Source: Pseudomonas paralcaligenes
Lineage (GTDB): Bacteria > Pseudomonadota > Gammaproteobacteria > Pseudomonadales > Pseudomonadaceae
Length of the DNA: 64,000 bases
Assembly (NCBI RefSeq): GCF_019655855.1
Contig: NZ_BPFX01000014.1
Coordinates: forward strand, 253,176 to 317,175
Direction: 5' to 3'
The position numbers were made by a program, and so were the translations under genes. Shown piece after piece: positions 28,817 to 38,188 of this stretch (position 1 is its first letter; each line of letters begins with the position of its first letter). Under the pieces are notes generated by a model. The model searched no databases and was not told the DNA's origin. It saw only the letters and a program-made list of their open reading frames with translations.

Positions 28817-29735
28817 GTTCTCGCCCACGGCGATGATCGCCCTCAACGCCATCATCGCCCTGATGATGTTCGGCGTGTCCCTGGAGCTGCGCGCGGAAGA
28901 CTTCAGCCGCATCGTCCGCGCGCCCAAGGCGCCGGCCATCGGCATGCTGGTGCAATTCCTGCTGCTGCCGGCGACCACCTGCGGCCTGACCATGCTGCTG
29001 CCGATCGACCCGCAGCTGGCCCTGGGCATGATCCTGGTCGCCACCTGCCCCAGCGGCACCTTCTCCAACATCATGACCTGGCTGGCGCGCGGCAACGTGG
29101 CGGTGTCGGCCAGCGTCACCGCGGTGTCCAGCCTCACCGCCGGTATCTTCACCCCGCTCAACTTCGCCCTGTACGCCGGTCTCAACCCGAGCACCCGCGC
29201 GCTGCTCACCGAGATCAGCGTCGACCCGCTGGAGCTGCTGGCCATGGTGGTGCTGGTGCTGATCGTGCCGATGCTCGCCGGCATGGCCCTGGGCAGGCGT
29301 CGCCCGAGTCTTGCGCGCAAGCTGGAGAAGCCGCTGCGGCACTTCTCCCTGCTGGTGCTGGTGGCCTTCGTCGGCGGTGCCTTCGCCAAGAACTTCGCGC
29401 AGTTCATCGAGCACTTCCACCTGTTCTTCTGGCTGGTGGTGCTGCTCAACTCGGTGGCCCTGGGCCTCGGCTACCTGTGCGCCCGGCTGTGGCGGTTGAG
29501 CGAGGCCGACGTGCGCGCGGTGACGCTGGAGACCGGCATCCACAACTCGGCCCTGGGCATGGCGCTGATCTTCACCTTCTTCCCGCAGGCCGGCGGCATG
29601 CTGCTGATCGCCGCCTTCTGGGGCTGCTGGCAACTGCTGGCCGGGCTGGTGCTGGCCCTGCTGTGGGCGCGGCGCCCCCTTGGCGACCTGGCCGAACAAC
29701 GTGGGAGCGGCCTTGGCCGCGATTACCAGCCATGA
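28797..29735 (+). CDS. Bile acid:sodium symporter (BASS) family transporter
   Basis: 312 residues with about nine hydrophobic segments. Core signatures include MFGVSLELRAEDF and CPSGTFSNIMTWLARG, and TGIHNSALGMALI. BASS members move organic anions or sulfonates with Na+. The last residues RGSGLGRDYQP are encoded by one arm of a REP palindrome, so the native C-terminus has probably been extended by the repeat. It overlaps the FMO gene and its stop overlaps the SDR start (ATGA). Confidence 0.88.
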   Translation: MPSVNLEFSPTAMIALNAIIALMMFGVSLELRAEDFSRIVRAPKAPAIGMLVQFLLLPATTCGLTMLLPIDPQLALGMILVATCPSGTFSNIMTWLARGNVAVSASVTAVSSLTAGIFTPLNFALYAGLNPSTRALLTEISVDPLELLAMVVLVLIVPMLAGMALGRRRPSLARKLEKPLRHFSLLVLVAFVGGAFAKNFAQFIEHFHLFFWLVVLLNSVALGLGYLCARLWRLSEADVRAVTLETGIHNSALGMALIFTFFPQAGGMLLIAAFWGCWQLLAGLVLALLWARRPLGDLAEQRGSGLGRDYQP

Positions 29736-29764
29736 CTTCGCATCGCGGCCAAGGCCGCTCCCAC
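29701..29764. repeat. REP palindrome pair at BASS/SDR junction
   Basis: A 22-bp arm at 29701-29722 (starting GTGGGAGCGG, ending GGCCGCGA) is inverted at 29743-29764. This is the common Pseudomonas REP pair. The first arm encodes the BASS tail; the second encodes SRGQGRSH-like residues at the SDR N-terminus. Confidence 0.9.
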
Positions 29765-30661
29765 AAGAACACTCCCGCGACCGTCCTGATCACCGGCGCC
29801 GCCAGCGGCCTGGGCTGGGAGCTGGCCAAGGCCTGCCACGCCTGCGGCCACAGCCTGCTGCTCACCGACATCGACGCCGCCGGCCTGGCCGCGCGGGTGG
29901 CCGAGCTGGACAGCGACCGGGTCGAGGCGCTGTCCGGCGACATCACCGACCCGGCCCTGCATCGCCAGTTGGTCGACGCCTGCCGCGCGGTGTTCGGCCG
30001 CCTCGACCTGCTGATCAACAACGCCGGCATCACCCACCGCTCGCCGACCCTGCTGACCCGCCCCGAAGTGTTGCGCAAGGTGATGGCGGTGGACTACCAC
30101 GCGCCGCTGGAACTGACCCTGGCCGCCACCGACCTGCTGCGCGAAAGCCGTGGCCGGGTGGCCTGCATCGGCTCCATGGCCGGCTGGATGCCGGTGCTCG
30201 GCCGCGCCGGCTACTGCGCGGCGAAGGCAGCCCTGGCGCAGAGCTTCGAGGTGCTGCGCGCCGAGCTGGCGCAGGACGGCGTGGGCCTGCTGATGGTCTA
30301 CCCGAGCTTTCTCGACACCCCCATCGACCGCAACGCCCTGGGCGCCGACGGCCAGCCAGCCGGCCACGCTCGCTCGACCCTGGGCAGCGTGCGCAGCGCC
30401 GCGTGGATGGCCGGGGAGATACTTAACGCCCTGGAAAGCGGCCGCGAGCGGCTGTTCCCGGACCGCGGCAGCTGGCTCGCCAGCCTGCTCTGGCGCATCG
30501 CCCCGGGCCTGTACTACCGGCAGATGAGCCGCCGCTTCGCCGGCGAGCTACCGCCACCCGGCGCCAGCGTAGGAGCGAGCTCTGCTCGCGAAGAGGCCCC
30601 GGCGTTGTCCGGTTCGCGAGCAGAGCTCGCTCCTACAGATCAATACCGAGCCCGGTCATGA
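29732..30661 (+). CDS. Short-chain dehydrogenase/reductase
   Basis: 309 residues from ATG 29732, overlapping the BASS stop. NAD(P) motif TGAASGLGWELAK (about 21-33), NNAGI (about 96-100), and the catalytic set with IGSMAGW and YCAAKAA (YxxxK, about 161-167). The first about 15 residues are read from a REP arm and the last about 30 from another inverted repeat. The conserved domain starts near PATVLITG (residue 16). Oxidoreductase acting on a small alcohol or ketone, presumably in the same pathway as the FMO. Confidence 0.85.
   Translation: MTSHRGQGRSHKNTPATVLITGAASGLGWELAKACHACGHSLLLTDIDAAGLAARVAELDSDRVEALSGDITDPALHRQLVDACRAVFGRLDLLINNAGITHRSPTLLTRPEVLRKVMAVDYHAPLELTLAATDLLRESRGRVACIGSMAGWMPVLGRAGYCAAKAALAQSFEVLRAELAQDGVGLLMVYPSFLDTPIDRNALGADGQPAGHARSTLGSVRSAAWMAGEILNALESGRERLFPDRGSWLASLLWRIAPGLYYRQMSRRFAGELPPPGASVGASSAREEAPALSGSRAELAPTDQYRARS
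30569..30636. repeat. Perfect 24-bp inverted repeat inside SDR 3' end
   Basis: The arm at 30569-30592 (starts GTAGGAGCGAGC) recurs inverted at 30613-30636, separated by 20 bp. It is a REP-like element of a second sequence type and is read as the C-terminal SDR residues (GASSAREE and GSRAELAPT). Confidence 0.88.
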
Positions 30662-31395
30662 GCGCCTCCTACGCTCTCGGCGCCTTCATCCTGCTGGCCT
30701 ACACCCTGGAGGCCGTCACCGGCTTCGGCAGCATCGTCATCGCCCTGTCGCTGGGGGCTCTGCTGCTGCCCATCGAACAGCTGCTGCCGGTGCTGGTACC
30801 GCTGAACATCGGCATGACCGGCTACCTGGTGTGGCGCCACCGCGCGCAGATCGATCGTCCGCTGCTGTTCGGCACCATCCTGCCCGGCATGCTCGTCGGC
30901 ACCCTGCTCGGCTATTGGCTGCTGCCCTGGCTGGACGCGGCGCTGCTCAAGCGTGGCTTCGGCCTGCTGATCCTGTGGTTCGCCGGCCGCGAGCTGTGGC
31001 GCCTGCGCCATGCCGCGGCGCTACCGGTACGCCCGCCGTGGCTGACCCGCCTGCTCACCCTCGGCGCCGGCTTCAGCCACGGCCTGTTCGCCTCCGGTGG
31101 ACCATTGCTGGTCTACGGCCTGGCCGGCACCACGCTGGACAAGGCGCGCCTGCGCGCCACCCTGGTCAGCGTCTGGTTCACCCTCAACAGCCTGCTGACC
31201 GTCGCCTTCCTGCTCGACGGCCGCCTGCAACCGGCCCTGCCCCAGGTGCTGGCCTACGCCCCGCTGCTGCTGGTCGGCCTGTGGCTGGGCGAACACCTGC
31301 ACCGGCGCTTCGACGAACGCCACTTCCGCATCGCCATCTACGCCCTGTTGCTGGTCACCGGCACCCTGCTGCTCGCCCCCTGGAGCTTCGTATGA
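30658..31395 (+). CDS. TauE/SafE (TSUP) family membrane transporter
   Basis: 245 residues with about seven hydrophobic segments. The N-terminal TSUP signature is AYTLEAVTGFGSIVIALSLGA. Members export sulfite, sulfoacetate or other organosulfur anions; the cargo is not deducible. Its start overlaps the SDR stop and its own stop overlaps the amidohydrolase start (ATGA both times). Confidence 0.88.
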   Translation: MSASYALGAFILLAYTLEAVTGFGSIVIALSLGALLLPIEQLLPVLVPLNIGMTGYLVWRHRAQIDRPLLFGTILPGMLVGTLLGYWLLPWLDAALLKRGFGLLILWFAGRELWRLRHAAALPVRPPWLTRLLTLGAGFSHGLFASGGPLLVYGLAGTTLDKARLRATLVSVWFTLNSLLTVAFLLDGRLQPALPQVLAYAPLLLVGLWLGEHLHRRFDERHFRIAIYALLLVTGTLLLAPWSFV

Positions 31396-33176
31396 GCTAC
31401 GACATCGTCATCAACAACGGCCTGTACTTCGACGGCAGCGGCGCGCCCGGCGCAGTGCGCCATATCGGCATCAAGGACGGACGCATCGACACCCTGAGCG
31501 TCAGCCCGCTCGACGAGAGCGGCGCCGAGGTCATCGACGCCGCCGGCAAATGGGTCACCCCCGGCTTCCTGGAAATCCACTCGCACTACGACGCCGAGGT
31601 GATCGCCGCGCCGGCGCTGAAGGAGTCGGTGCGCCACGGCGTCACCAGCGTGACCATCGGCTCCTGCTCGATCAGCATGGTGCTGGCCGACGCCGAGGAC
31701 TGCTCGGACCTGTTCACCCGCGTCGAGGCGGTGCCGCGCGAGTACGTGCTGCCGATCCTGCAGGAGCAGAAAACCTGGCGCGACGCCGCCGGCTACCGCG
31801 CCTTCTACGACCAGTTGGCGCTGGGCCCCAACGTCAGCTCCTTCCTCGGCCACTCAGAGCTGCGCGTGGCGGTGATGGGCCTGGAGCGGGCGACCAGCCC
31901 GGTCAAACCGACCGAAGCCGAGCTGCAGCGCATGGAGCAGCTGCTGGAAGAGGCGCTGGACGCCGGCTGCATCGGCTTGTCGGTGATGACCACGCGGCTG
32001 GACAAGATGGACGGCGACCGCGCCTGGTCCAGCCCGCTGCCCTCCACCTTCGCCAGCTGGAAGGAATTCTCGCGCCTGTTCGCCATCCTCCGCCGGCGTG
32101 GCGCGGTGATGCAGGGCGCGCCAAACGCGGTGACCAAGGTCAACGTGTTCGCCTTCCTCTGGCAGGCCCACGGCTGGTTCCGCACCCCGCTCAAATGCTC
32201 GATGCTCACCGCCCTGGACCTCAAGTCGCAGCCGTTGCTGCACCGCTTCACCCGCTTCTCCGGCTGGCTGGCGAACAAGGTGCTGCGCGGCAACTTCCGC
32301 TGGCAGACCCTGCCGGCGCCGTTCACCCTGCGCCTGGAAGGCCTCAACGTGAACGCCTTCGAGGAGTTCGGCGCCGGCGAGATCCTGCGCAACATCAAGG
32401 ACCCGGACGAGCTGTACGCCAAGGTGCTGGAGCCGGAGTTCCGCGCCCTGTTCAAGAAGCAGGTCAAGGCCGTGCTGACCAAGGGCCTGTGGCACCGCGA
32501 CTTCTCCGACTGCTGGGTGACCGAATGCCCGGACGCCTCGATGGTCGGCAAGAACTTCAAGCAACTCGGCCAGGCCCGCGGCCTGGACGCGGTGGATGCC
32601 TACTTCGAGCTGGCCTGCCAGTACCGCGAGGCCCTGAAGTGGACCACCTGCTATGGCAACCAGCGCCTGCCGGTGATGCACAAGCTGCTGGCCAGCCCAT
32701 GGACCCAGCCGGGCTTCGCCGACTCCGGCGCGCACCTGCGCTCCATCGCCCAGTACAACTTCCCCCTGCGTTTCCTCAAGTACGTGCGCGACGCCGAACT
32801 GGCCGGCGCGCCCTTCATGGAGCTGGGCCAGGCAATCCACAGGCTTTCCGGCGAACTGGCCGACTTCATCGGGGTGGACGCCGGCCGCATCCGCGTCGGC
32901 GACCGCGCCGACCTGGTGATCATCGACCCCGCCGGGCTGACCGATGCACTGGACGAGATGCACGAAGCGCCCATGGAAGTGCTCGGCCTGGAGCGGGTGG
33001 TCAAGCGCAACGACGCGGCGGTGGACGCCACCCTGATCAACGGCCGTATCGCCTACCGGCGCGGCCTGGAATACCCGGACGACCTCGGCAAGGCGCAAGG
33101 CTACGGCCGCTTCCTGCCCGGCCGCGACGTGTTGCCGCGCCAGGCGCCGAACGCCCTCCAGCCGGCCACGGCGTAG
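31392..33176 (+). CDS. Amidohydrolase, N-acyl-D-amino-acid deacylase family
   Basis: 594 residues from ATG 31392 (MSYDIVINNGLYFDGSG). The metal-binding motif is IHSHYDAEV (about 61-69). A later metal or catalytic-Asp region is DSGAHLRS, and the C-terminal beta-sandwich has GRIRVGDRADLVIIDP. Amidohydrolase-3 members cleave N-acyl or cyclic amide bonds. It is the last gene of the five-gene operon. A longer in-frame start at 30831 lies within the TSUP gene and is rejected. Confidence 0.87.
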   Translation: MSYDIVINNGLYFDGSGAPGAVRHIGIKDGRIDTLSVSPLDESGAEVIDAAGKWVTPGFLEIHSHYDAEVIAAPALKESVRHGVTSVTIGSCSISMVLADAEDCSDLFTRVEAVPREYVLPILQEQKTWRDAAGYRAFYDQLALGPNVSSFLGHSELRVAVMGLERATSPVKPTEAELQRMEQLLEEALDAGCIGLSVMTTRLDKMDGDRAWSSPLPSTFASWKEFSRLFAILRRRGAVMQGAPNAVTKVNVFAFLWQAHGWFRTPLKCSMLTALDLKSQPLLHRFTRFSGWLANKVLRGNFRWQTLPAPFTLRLEGLNVNAFEEFGAGEILRNIKDPDELYAKVLEPEFRALFKKQVKAVLTKGLWHRDFSDCWVTECPDASMVGKNFKQLGQARGLDAVDAYFELACQYREALKWTTCYGNQRLPVMHKLLASPWTQPGFADSGAHLRSIAQYNFPLRFLKYVRDAELAGAPFMELGQAIHRLSGELADFIGVDAGRIRVGDRADLVIIDPAGLTDALDEMHEAPMEVLGLERVVKRNDAAVDATLINGRIAYRRGLEYPDDLGKAQGYGRFLPGRDVLPRQAPNALQPATA

Positions 33177-33207
33177 CCCAGTCCGAGGATGGCCCACTGT
33201 GGGCCTC

Positions 33208-33269
33208 TGTGGGAGCGGACTTGTCCGCGAATGCTTACCGGCACATTCGCGGCCAAGGCCGCTCCCACA
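33208..33269. repeat. REP palindrome pair
   Basis: Arms at 33208-33233 and 33244-33269 are nearly perfect inverted repeats (TGTGGGAGCGG... and its complement). It lies between the operon end and the DAHP synthase gene. Confidence 0.88.
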
Positions 33270-33384
33270 CAAGATTGCTCCCACACGGCGCATTCGCACC
33301 CACCTCCATGACCCGGATGCAATCCGCCACGGGGGCTTATCGGTTACCATGCTGGCCTGCCCGATCAGCCGATAGAGAAGTCCG

Positions 33385-34728
33385 ATGCACCCCTGGAGTC
33401 CCGAAAGCTGGAGGGCCAAGCCCATCCAGCAGCAGCCCGAATACCCCGACGCCGCCCACCTCGCCCGTGTGGAACAGACCCTGGCCGGCTACCCGCCGCT
33501 GGTGTTCGCCGGCGAGGCCCGCGAGCTGCGCCGCCAGTTCGCCGAGGTGACCCAGGGCCGCGCCTTCCTGCTGCAGGGCGGCGACTGCGCCGAGAGCTTC
33601 GCCGAATTCTCTGCCGCCAAGATCCGCGACACCTTCAAGGTGCTGCTGCAGATGGCCATCGTCATGACCTTCGCCGCCGGCTGCCCGGTGGTGAAGGTCG
33701 GGCGCATGGCCGGCCAGTTCGCCAAGCCGCGCTCGGCCAACGACGAGACCATCGATGGCGTCACCCTGCCGGCCTACCGCGGCGATATCGTCAACGGCAT
33801 CGGCTTCGACGCCGCCAGCCGCGTGCCCGACCCGGAGCGCCTGCTGCAGGCCTACCACCAGGCCACCGCCAGCCTCAACCTGCTGCGCGCCTTCGCCCAG
33901 GGCGGTTTCGCCGACGTGCACCAGGTGCATCAGTGGAACCTCGACTTCATCGCCCACTCGGCGCTGGGCGAGAAATACAGCGCCCTGGCCGACCGCATCG
34001 ACGAGACCCTGGCCTTCATGCGCGCGGTCGGCATGGACAGCGCGCCGCAGCTGCGCGAAGCCAGCTTCTTCACCGCCCATGAAGCGCTGCTGCTCGGCTA
34101 CGAGCAGGCCTTCGTGCGCCAGGACAGCCTCACCGGCCGCTGGTACGACTGCTCCGCGCACATGCTGTGGATCGGCGACCGCACCCGCCAACTGGACGGC
34201 GCTCACGTCGAATTCCTGCGCGGCGTGGAGAACCCCATCGGGGTCAAGGTCGGCCCGAGCATGGACCCGGACGAGCTGATCCGCCTGATCGACATCCTCA
34301 ACCCGGACAACGACCCCGGCCGTCTCAACCTGATCGTGCGCATGGGCGCGGACAAGGTCGAGCAGCACTTCCCGCGCCTGCTGCGCAAGGTCAGGGACGA
34401 AGGCCGCCAGGTGCTGTGGAGTTCCGACCCCATGCACGGCAACACCATCAAGGCGTCCAGCGGCTACAAGACCCGCGACTTCGCGCAGATCCTCTCCGAG
34501 GTGAAGCAGTTCTTCCAGGTGCACCGCGCCGAAGGCACTGTGGCCGGTGGCATCCACATCGAGATGACCGGGCAGAACGTCACCGAGTGCATCGGTGGCT
34601 CGCGGCCGATCACCGAGGACGGTCTCTCCGACCGTTACCACACCCACTGCGACCCGCGGATGAACGCCGACCAGTCCCTGGAACTGGCCTTCATGATCGC
34701 CGAGACGCTGAAGCAAGCCAGGAGCTGA
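33385..34728 (+). CDS. Class II 3-deoxy-7-phosphoheptulonate synthase
   Basis: 447 residues, plant/Mycobacterium-type DAHP synthase. It condenses phosphoenolpyruvate and erythrose-4-phosphate in the first shikimate step. [14 protein letters not shown] (about 62-75), [34 protein letters not shown] and [10 protein letters not shown] are family signatures, with metal ligands in the Cys and His of these motifs. Length fits short bacterial class II enzymes. Pseudomonas also has class I isozymes elsewhere. Confidence 0.95.
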   Translation: MHPWSPESWRAKPIQQQPEYPDAAHLARVEQTLAGYPPLVFAGEARELRRQFAEVTQGRAFLLQGGDCAESFAEFSAAKIRDTFKVLLQMAIVMTFAAGCPVVKVGRMAGQFAKPRSANDETIDGVTLPAYRGDIVNGIGFDAASRVPDPERLLQAYHQATASLNLLRAFAQGGFADVHQVHQWNLDFIAHSALGEKYSALADRIDETLAFMRAVGMDSAPQLREASFFTAHEALLLGYEQAFVRQDSLTGRWYDCSAHMLWIGDRTRQLDGAHVEFLRGVENPIGVKVGPSMDPDELIRLIDILNPDNDPGRLNLIVRMGADKVEQHFPRLLRKVRDEGRQVLWSSDPMHGNTIKASSGYKTRDFAQILSEVKQFFQVHRAEGTVAGGIHIEMTGQNVTECIGGSRPITEDGLSDRYHTHCDPRMNADQSLELAFMIAETLKQARS

Positions 34729-34886
34729 CGCCCTGGCCACCGCTTCACGGTGAGATTGGCGTCACGAATTGACCGAGGAGTGCGAATCGCTTCACGCCTC
34801 GCCGGGGTCAGATCGCCGACAATGCGCAGCCGGCCGGAAGCCGACGCCTCTCGGCCACCCCATACGCCACATTTAAGGATGATGCC

Positions 34887-35639
34887 ATGAAGCTGCAGTA
34901 CACCCTTTCCGCCCTCGCACTTGCCACTCTGGTTTCGGGCTGCCAGAACATGAGCGCGGACAGCATGCTGAACACCGGCCTGCAGGCCTTCCAGGCCGTG
35001 ACCCTCAGCGATGCCGACGTGAAGAAGATGTCGGACGAGGCCTGCGCCCAGATGGACTCGGAAGCCAAGATCGCTCCGGCCAGCAGCAAGTACAGCCAGC
35101 GCCTGAAGAAGATCGCCAACAACCTGGGCAGCGACGCAGGCGGCACCCCGGTCAACTACAAGGTCTACCTCACCAACGACGTCAACGCCTGGGCCATGGC
35201 CAACGGCTGCGTGCGCGTCTACAGCGGCCTGATGGACCTGATGAACGACAACGAAGTGGAAGGCGTACTGGGCCACGAGATGGGCCACGTCGCCCTGGGC
35301 CACAGCAAGAAAGCCATGCAGACCGCCTACGCCACCTCGATCGCCCGCGACGCGGCCGCCTCCTCCGGCAACGGCGCCGTCGCCGCGCTGTCCAGCTCGC
35401 AACTGGGCGCGCTGGGTGAAGCCCTGGTCAACGCCCAGTTCTCCCAGTCCCAGGAAAGTGACGCCGACGACTTCTCCTTCGACCTGATGAAGAAGCGTGG
35501 CCTGCGCCTGGAAGGCCTGGCCAGCGCCTTCGACAAGCTGGCCAAGCTGGGCGGTGGCGACAGCAGCATGTTCGACTCCCACCCGGGTTCGGCCGACCGC
35601 GCGGCGCACATCCGCCAGCGCATCGCCGCCGGCAAGTAA
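34887..35639 (+). CDS. M48 family metallopeptidase lipoprotein
   Basis: 250 residues. A lipoprotein signal peptide ends LVSGC (lipobox). The zinc motif HEMGH is at about 130-134, and the third ligand glutamate lies in SQESDADDFSFDLM (about 191). This is the YggG/LoiP type of membrane-anchored periplasmic protease, likely acting in envelope quality control. It is a single gene on the plus strand, convergent with the glycosylase at 35679. Confidence 0.92.
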   Translation: MKLQYTLSALALATLVSGCQNMSADSMLNTGLQAFQAVTLSDADVKKMSDEACAQMDSEAKIAPASSKYSQRLKKIANNLGSDAGGTPVNYKVYLTNDVNAWAMANGCVRVYSGLMDLMNDNEVEGVLGHEMGHVALGHSKKAMQTAYATSIARDAAASSGNGAVAALSSSQLGALGEALVNAQFSQSQESDADDFSFDLMKKRGLRLEGLASAFDKLAKLGGGDSSMFDSHPGSADRAAHIRQRIAAGK

Positions 35640-35678
35640 GCGTTCCAGACCCGTCCGCGCCCCGTGCGCGGGCGGGTG

Positions 35679-36887
35679 CTACTCCTGCAGCAACGGCCGC
35701 AGCAGCCCCGCCACCGGCGAGCGGCAGTTCAGCGCCACCCTCTCCAGCCCCAGCCAGTTCGCCAGCGCTCGCAGTTCTGCGGCCAGGGCCAGCAGCGCTT
35801 CCTCGTTCAACACAGCTTCCTCCAGATGCACGGCATGCACCGCCAGGCGCCCGTGTGCGCGCTCGCTGCGCAGGTCGACCCGCGCCAGCAGGCGCTCGTG
35901 GTGCAGGAACGGCAGCACGTAGTAGCCGTACACGCGCCTGGCGGGCGGCGTGTAGATTTCCAGGCGGTAGCGGAAGCCGAACAGCCGCTCGGTGCGCTCG
36001 CGCTCCCAGATCAGCGAGTCGAACGGCGACAGCAGAGCGCTGCGCCGGACCCGGCGCGGAATGCTCGGCTCGCCGCGGCAATAGGCCAGGGGCTTCCAGC
36101 CCTCGACCGCCAGCGGTTGCAGCTCGCCGGCCTCCACCAGTTCGGCCAGGCGCCGCTTCGCGTCGGCGGCGTCCAGCCGGTAGTAGTCGCGCAGGTCACG
36201 TTCCGTGGCGACGCCCAGGGCGTCCGCCGAACGCAGCAGCAGTTGCCGCTGGGCCTCGGCCTCGTCGATCTCCGGATGCGCCAGCAACGGCGCGGGAATC
36301 ACCCGCTCGGGCAGGTCGTACAGGCGCTCGAAGCCACGCCGCCCGGCCACCGCCACCTGTCCGGCGGCGAACAGCCATTCCAGCGCCTGCTTCTCGGCGC
36401 TCCAGTCCCACCACGGTCCGGCCCGCTCGGTGCGGGTGGCGAGGCTGCCAGCGCCCAGCGCGCCCTGGCTGCGCACCGCCTCCAGCACACGCTCGATGAC
36501 ATCCCGCCGCTGGCGACCGAACTCGGCCAGCTGGCGATAGATGCCCTGCCCGTCCGCCGCCCGATGCATGCGCCAGCGCATCAGCGGATACAGTTCCAGC
36601 GGCAGCAGCGACGCCTCGTGCCCCCAGTACTCGAACAGCCGGCGCTGGCGCGGCCGGCCCCAGGCCAGGTCGTCCAGCAGCGTGGCCTCGTAGTGGCCGA
36701 GCCGGGAAAAGGCCGGCAGGTAGTGGGAGCGCACCAGTGCGTTGACCGAATCGATCTGCAGCACGCCCAGACGCTCGATGCGGGCCAGCAGCTGCCGGTG
36801 ACGCACGGGGCCGCGCGGCGCGGCGGCGAAGCCCTGGGCGGCCAGGGCCAGGCGGCGGGCCTCGGTGAGGGAAAGGGATCGGGTCAT
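35679..36887 (-). CDS. YcaQ-like winged-helix DNA glycosylase
   Basis: 402 residues. Three winged-helix-type domains; the N-terminal ALAAQGF and LGVLQIDSVN motif matches the catalytic QxD/QxQ region of interstrand-crosslink glycosylases (YcaQ/AlkZ). ILLSPFDSLIW-like (LLSPFDSLIWERERTERLF) and YYVLPFLH are further signatures. YcaQ excises crosslinked or bulky alkylated bases. Its stop lies 39 nt from the M48 stop. Confidence 0.88.
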   Translation of the reverse strand: MTRSLSLTEARRLALAAQGFAAAPRGPVRHRQLLARIERLGVLQIDSVNALVRSHYLPAFSRLGHYEATLLDDLAWGRPRQRRLFEYWGHEASLLPLELYPLMRWRMHRAADGQGIYRQLAEFGRQRRDVIERVLEAVRSQGALGAGSLATRTERAGPWWDWSAEKQALEWLFAAGQVAVAGRRGFERLYDLPERVIPAPLLAHPEIDEAEAQRQLLLRSADALGVATERDLRDYYRLDAADAKRRLAELVEAGELQPLAVEGWKPLAYCRGEPSIPRRVRRSALLSPFDSLIWERERTERLFGFRYRLEIYTPPARRVYGYYVLPFLHHERLLARVDLRSERAHGRLAVHAVHLEEAVLNEEALLALAAELRALANWLGLERVALNCRSPVAGLLRPLLQE

Positions 36888-36897
36888 GCCGGCAAGC

Positions 36898-37821
36898 CTA
36901 GCTCACCCTAAAGCGGCGACGCAGCCAGCTCTCCCCGCTGACCAGGCAGATGCCCAGCAGCACCAGCAGCGCGCCGATCACGAAGTTCAGGCTCAGCGGC
37001 TCGTCCAGCACCAGCACGCCGAAGCTGACGCCGAACATGGGCGTCATGAAGGAGAACACCGCCATGTTCGACGCCAGGTAATGGCGCAGCAGCCAGAACC
37101 AGGCCAGGTAGCTGAGGAACGACACCACCACGCCCTGCATCAGCACGCTGCCGATGGCGATCGGCGTCCAGCGCAACGGGCCGAGCGCGCCGGTGGCCAC
37201 GACGAAGCCCAGCAGCAGGACGAAGGACACCGCCAGCTGATAGAACAGGGTCAACGCCGGCGGCGCCTCCGACAGCCGCGAGCCGCGCACCACCACGGTA
37301 GTGGCGCCCCAGGCCATGCCGGCGAGCAGGCCGAGCAGATCCCCCAACAGCATGCGGGCATCCATCGCGGCCCAGTCCGCGCCGGCGCCGAAGGCGATGG
37401 CCACGCCACCGAAGCACAGGCCGATGCCCAGCCACTGCAATAGCCGCAGCCGCTCACCGGGCAGCAGCAGGTGCAGCCCCAGGGCGGAGAAGATCGGCGC
37501 GGTATAGAGGAACACCGCCATGTGCGAGGCCGAGGTGTACTGCAGGCCGCGGGCGATGAAGAAGAACTCCAGGGCGAACAAGGCGCCGGCCAGCACCCCG
37601 CCGCGCCAGGTACTGCCCAGCCAGCCTCGCCAGCTGCGCTGCCAGAGCAGCACCAGGCCCACCAGCAGCGCGGCGATGGCCGAGCGCAGCGTCACCTGCA
37701 ACAGCGGCGAGATATCGGGAGCGGCCAGCTTGATGGCCACCTGCTGGCTGCCCCAGATGGCGCACAGCAACAGCATCAGTTGGAACAGGAAGACATCGGC
37801 ACCCTTGCGCGACGCACTCAT
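36898..37821 (-). CDS. EamA/DMT-family transporter
   Basis: 307 residues with ten hydrophobic segments in two EamA halves. The first half includes LCAIWGSQQVAIKLAAPDISP; the second includes AGMAWGATTVVVRGS. These transporters typically export amino acids or metabolites. Substrate unknown. The gene ends 10 nt upstream (in map order) of the glycosylase start; DUF1127 precedes it. Confidence 0.9.
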   Translation of the reverse strand: MSASRKGADVFLFQLMLLLCAIWGSQQVAIKLAAPDISPLLQVTLRSAIAALLVGLVLLWQRSWRGWLGSTWRGGVLAGALFALEFFFIARGLQYTSASHMAVFLYTAPIFSALGLHLLLPGERLRLLQWLGIGLCFGGVAIAFGAGADWAAMDARMLLGDLLGLLAGMAWGATTVVVRGSRLSEAPPALTLFYQLAVSFVLLLGFVVATGALGPLRWTPIAIGSVLMQGVVVSFLSYLAWFWLLRHYLASNMAVFSFMTPMFGVSFGVLVLDEPLSLNFVIGALLVLLGICLVSGESWLRRRFRVS

Positions 37822-37857
37822 GCGCAGACTCCAGCAACCACCCGCATTCTCCTCGTA

Positions 37858-38094
37858 TCAGCGTTGCGACGGATCGTCCCAGAACGGACGCTCGCTTTCC
37901 TGCAGCGCATCGGCCCGGCTGAGGCCGATGTCCTTGAGCGCCGCGTCGTCCAGCATCGCCAGCCGGCGGCGCTGCATCGCCAGTTGACGCCAGCGCCGCA
38001 GGCGGAGCCACAACCGGCCGAGACCGAGGCCCGGCAGAGCGGGCTCGAAGGATACCGAGCGAACCAGTGCATAACCTTTCTGACCTTTCATCAT
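37858..38094 (-). CDS. DUF1127 small protein
   Basis: 78 residues from ATG 38094, with GGAGG 5 nt upstream. The C-terminal part LRRWRQLAMQRRRLAMLDD, then ALKDIGLSRADALQE and RPFWDD is the DUF1127 helical motif. Such small basic proteins act in RNA turnover or phosphate and stress responses in some bacteria. It is divergent from the LysR gene at 38189. Confidence 0.9.
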   Translation of the reverse strand: MMKGQKGYALVRSVSFEPALPGLGLGRLWLRLRRWRQLAMQRRRLAMLDDAALKDIGLSRADALQESERPFWDDPSQR

Positions 38095-38188
38095 GACGTC
38101 CTCCCTGTGGGGTTGGCGCCAGTTTCCCTTCGCGATTAAGATCAATCCAACGAATGTTTCTTATGCCTCACATCTTGAGGATTGATGA

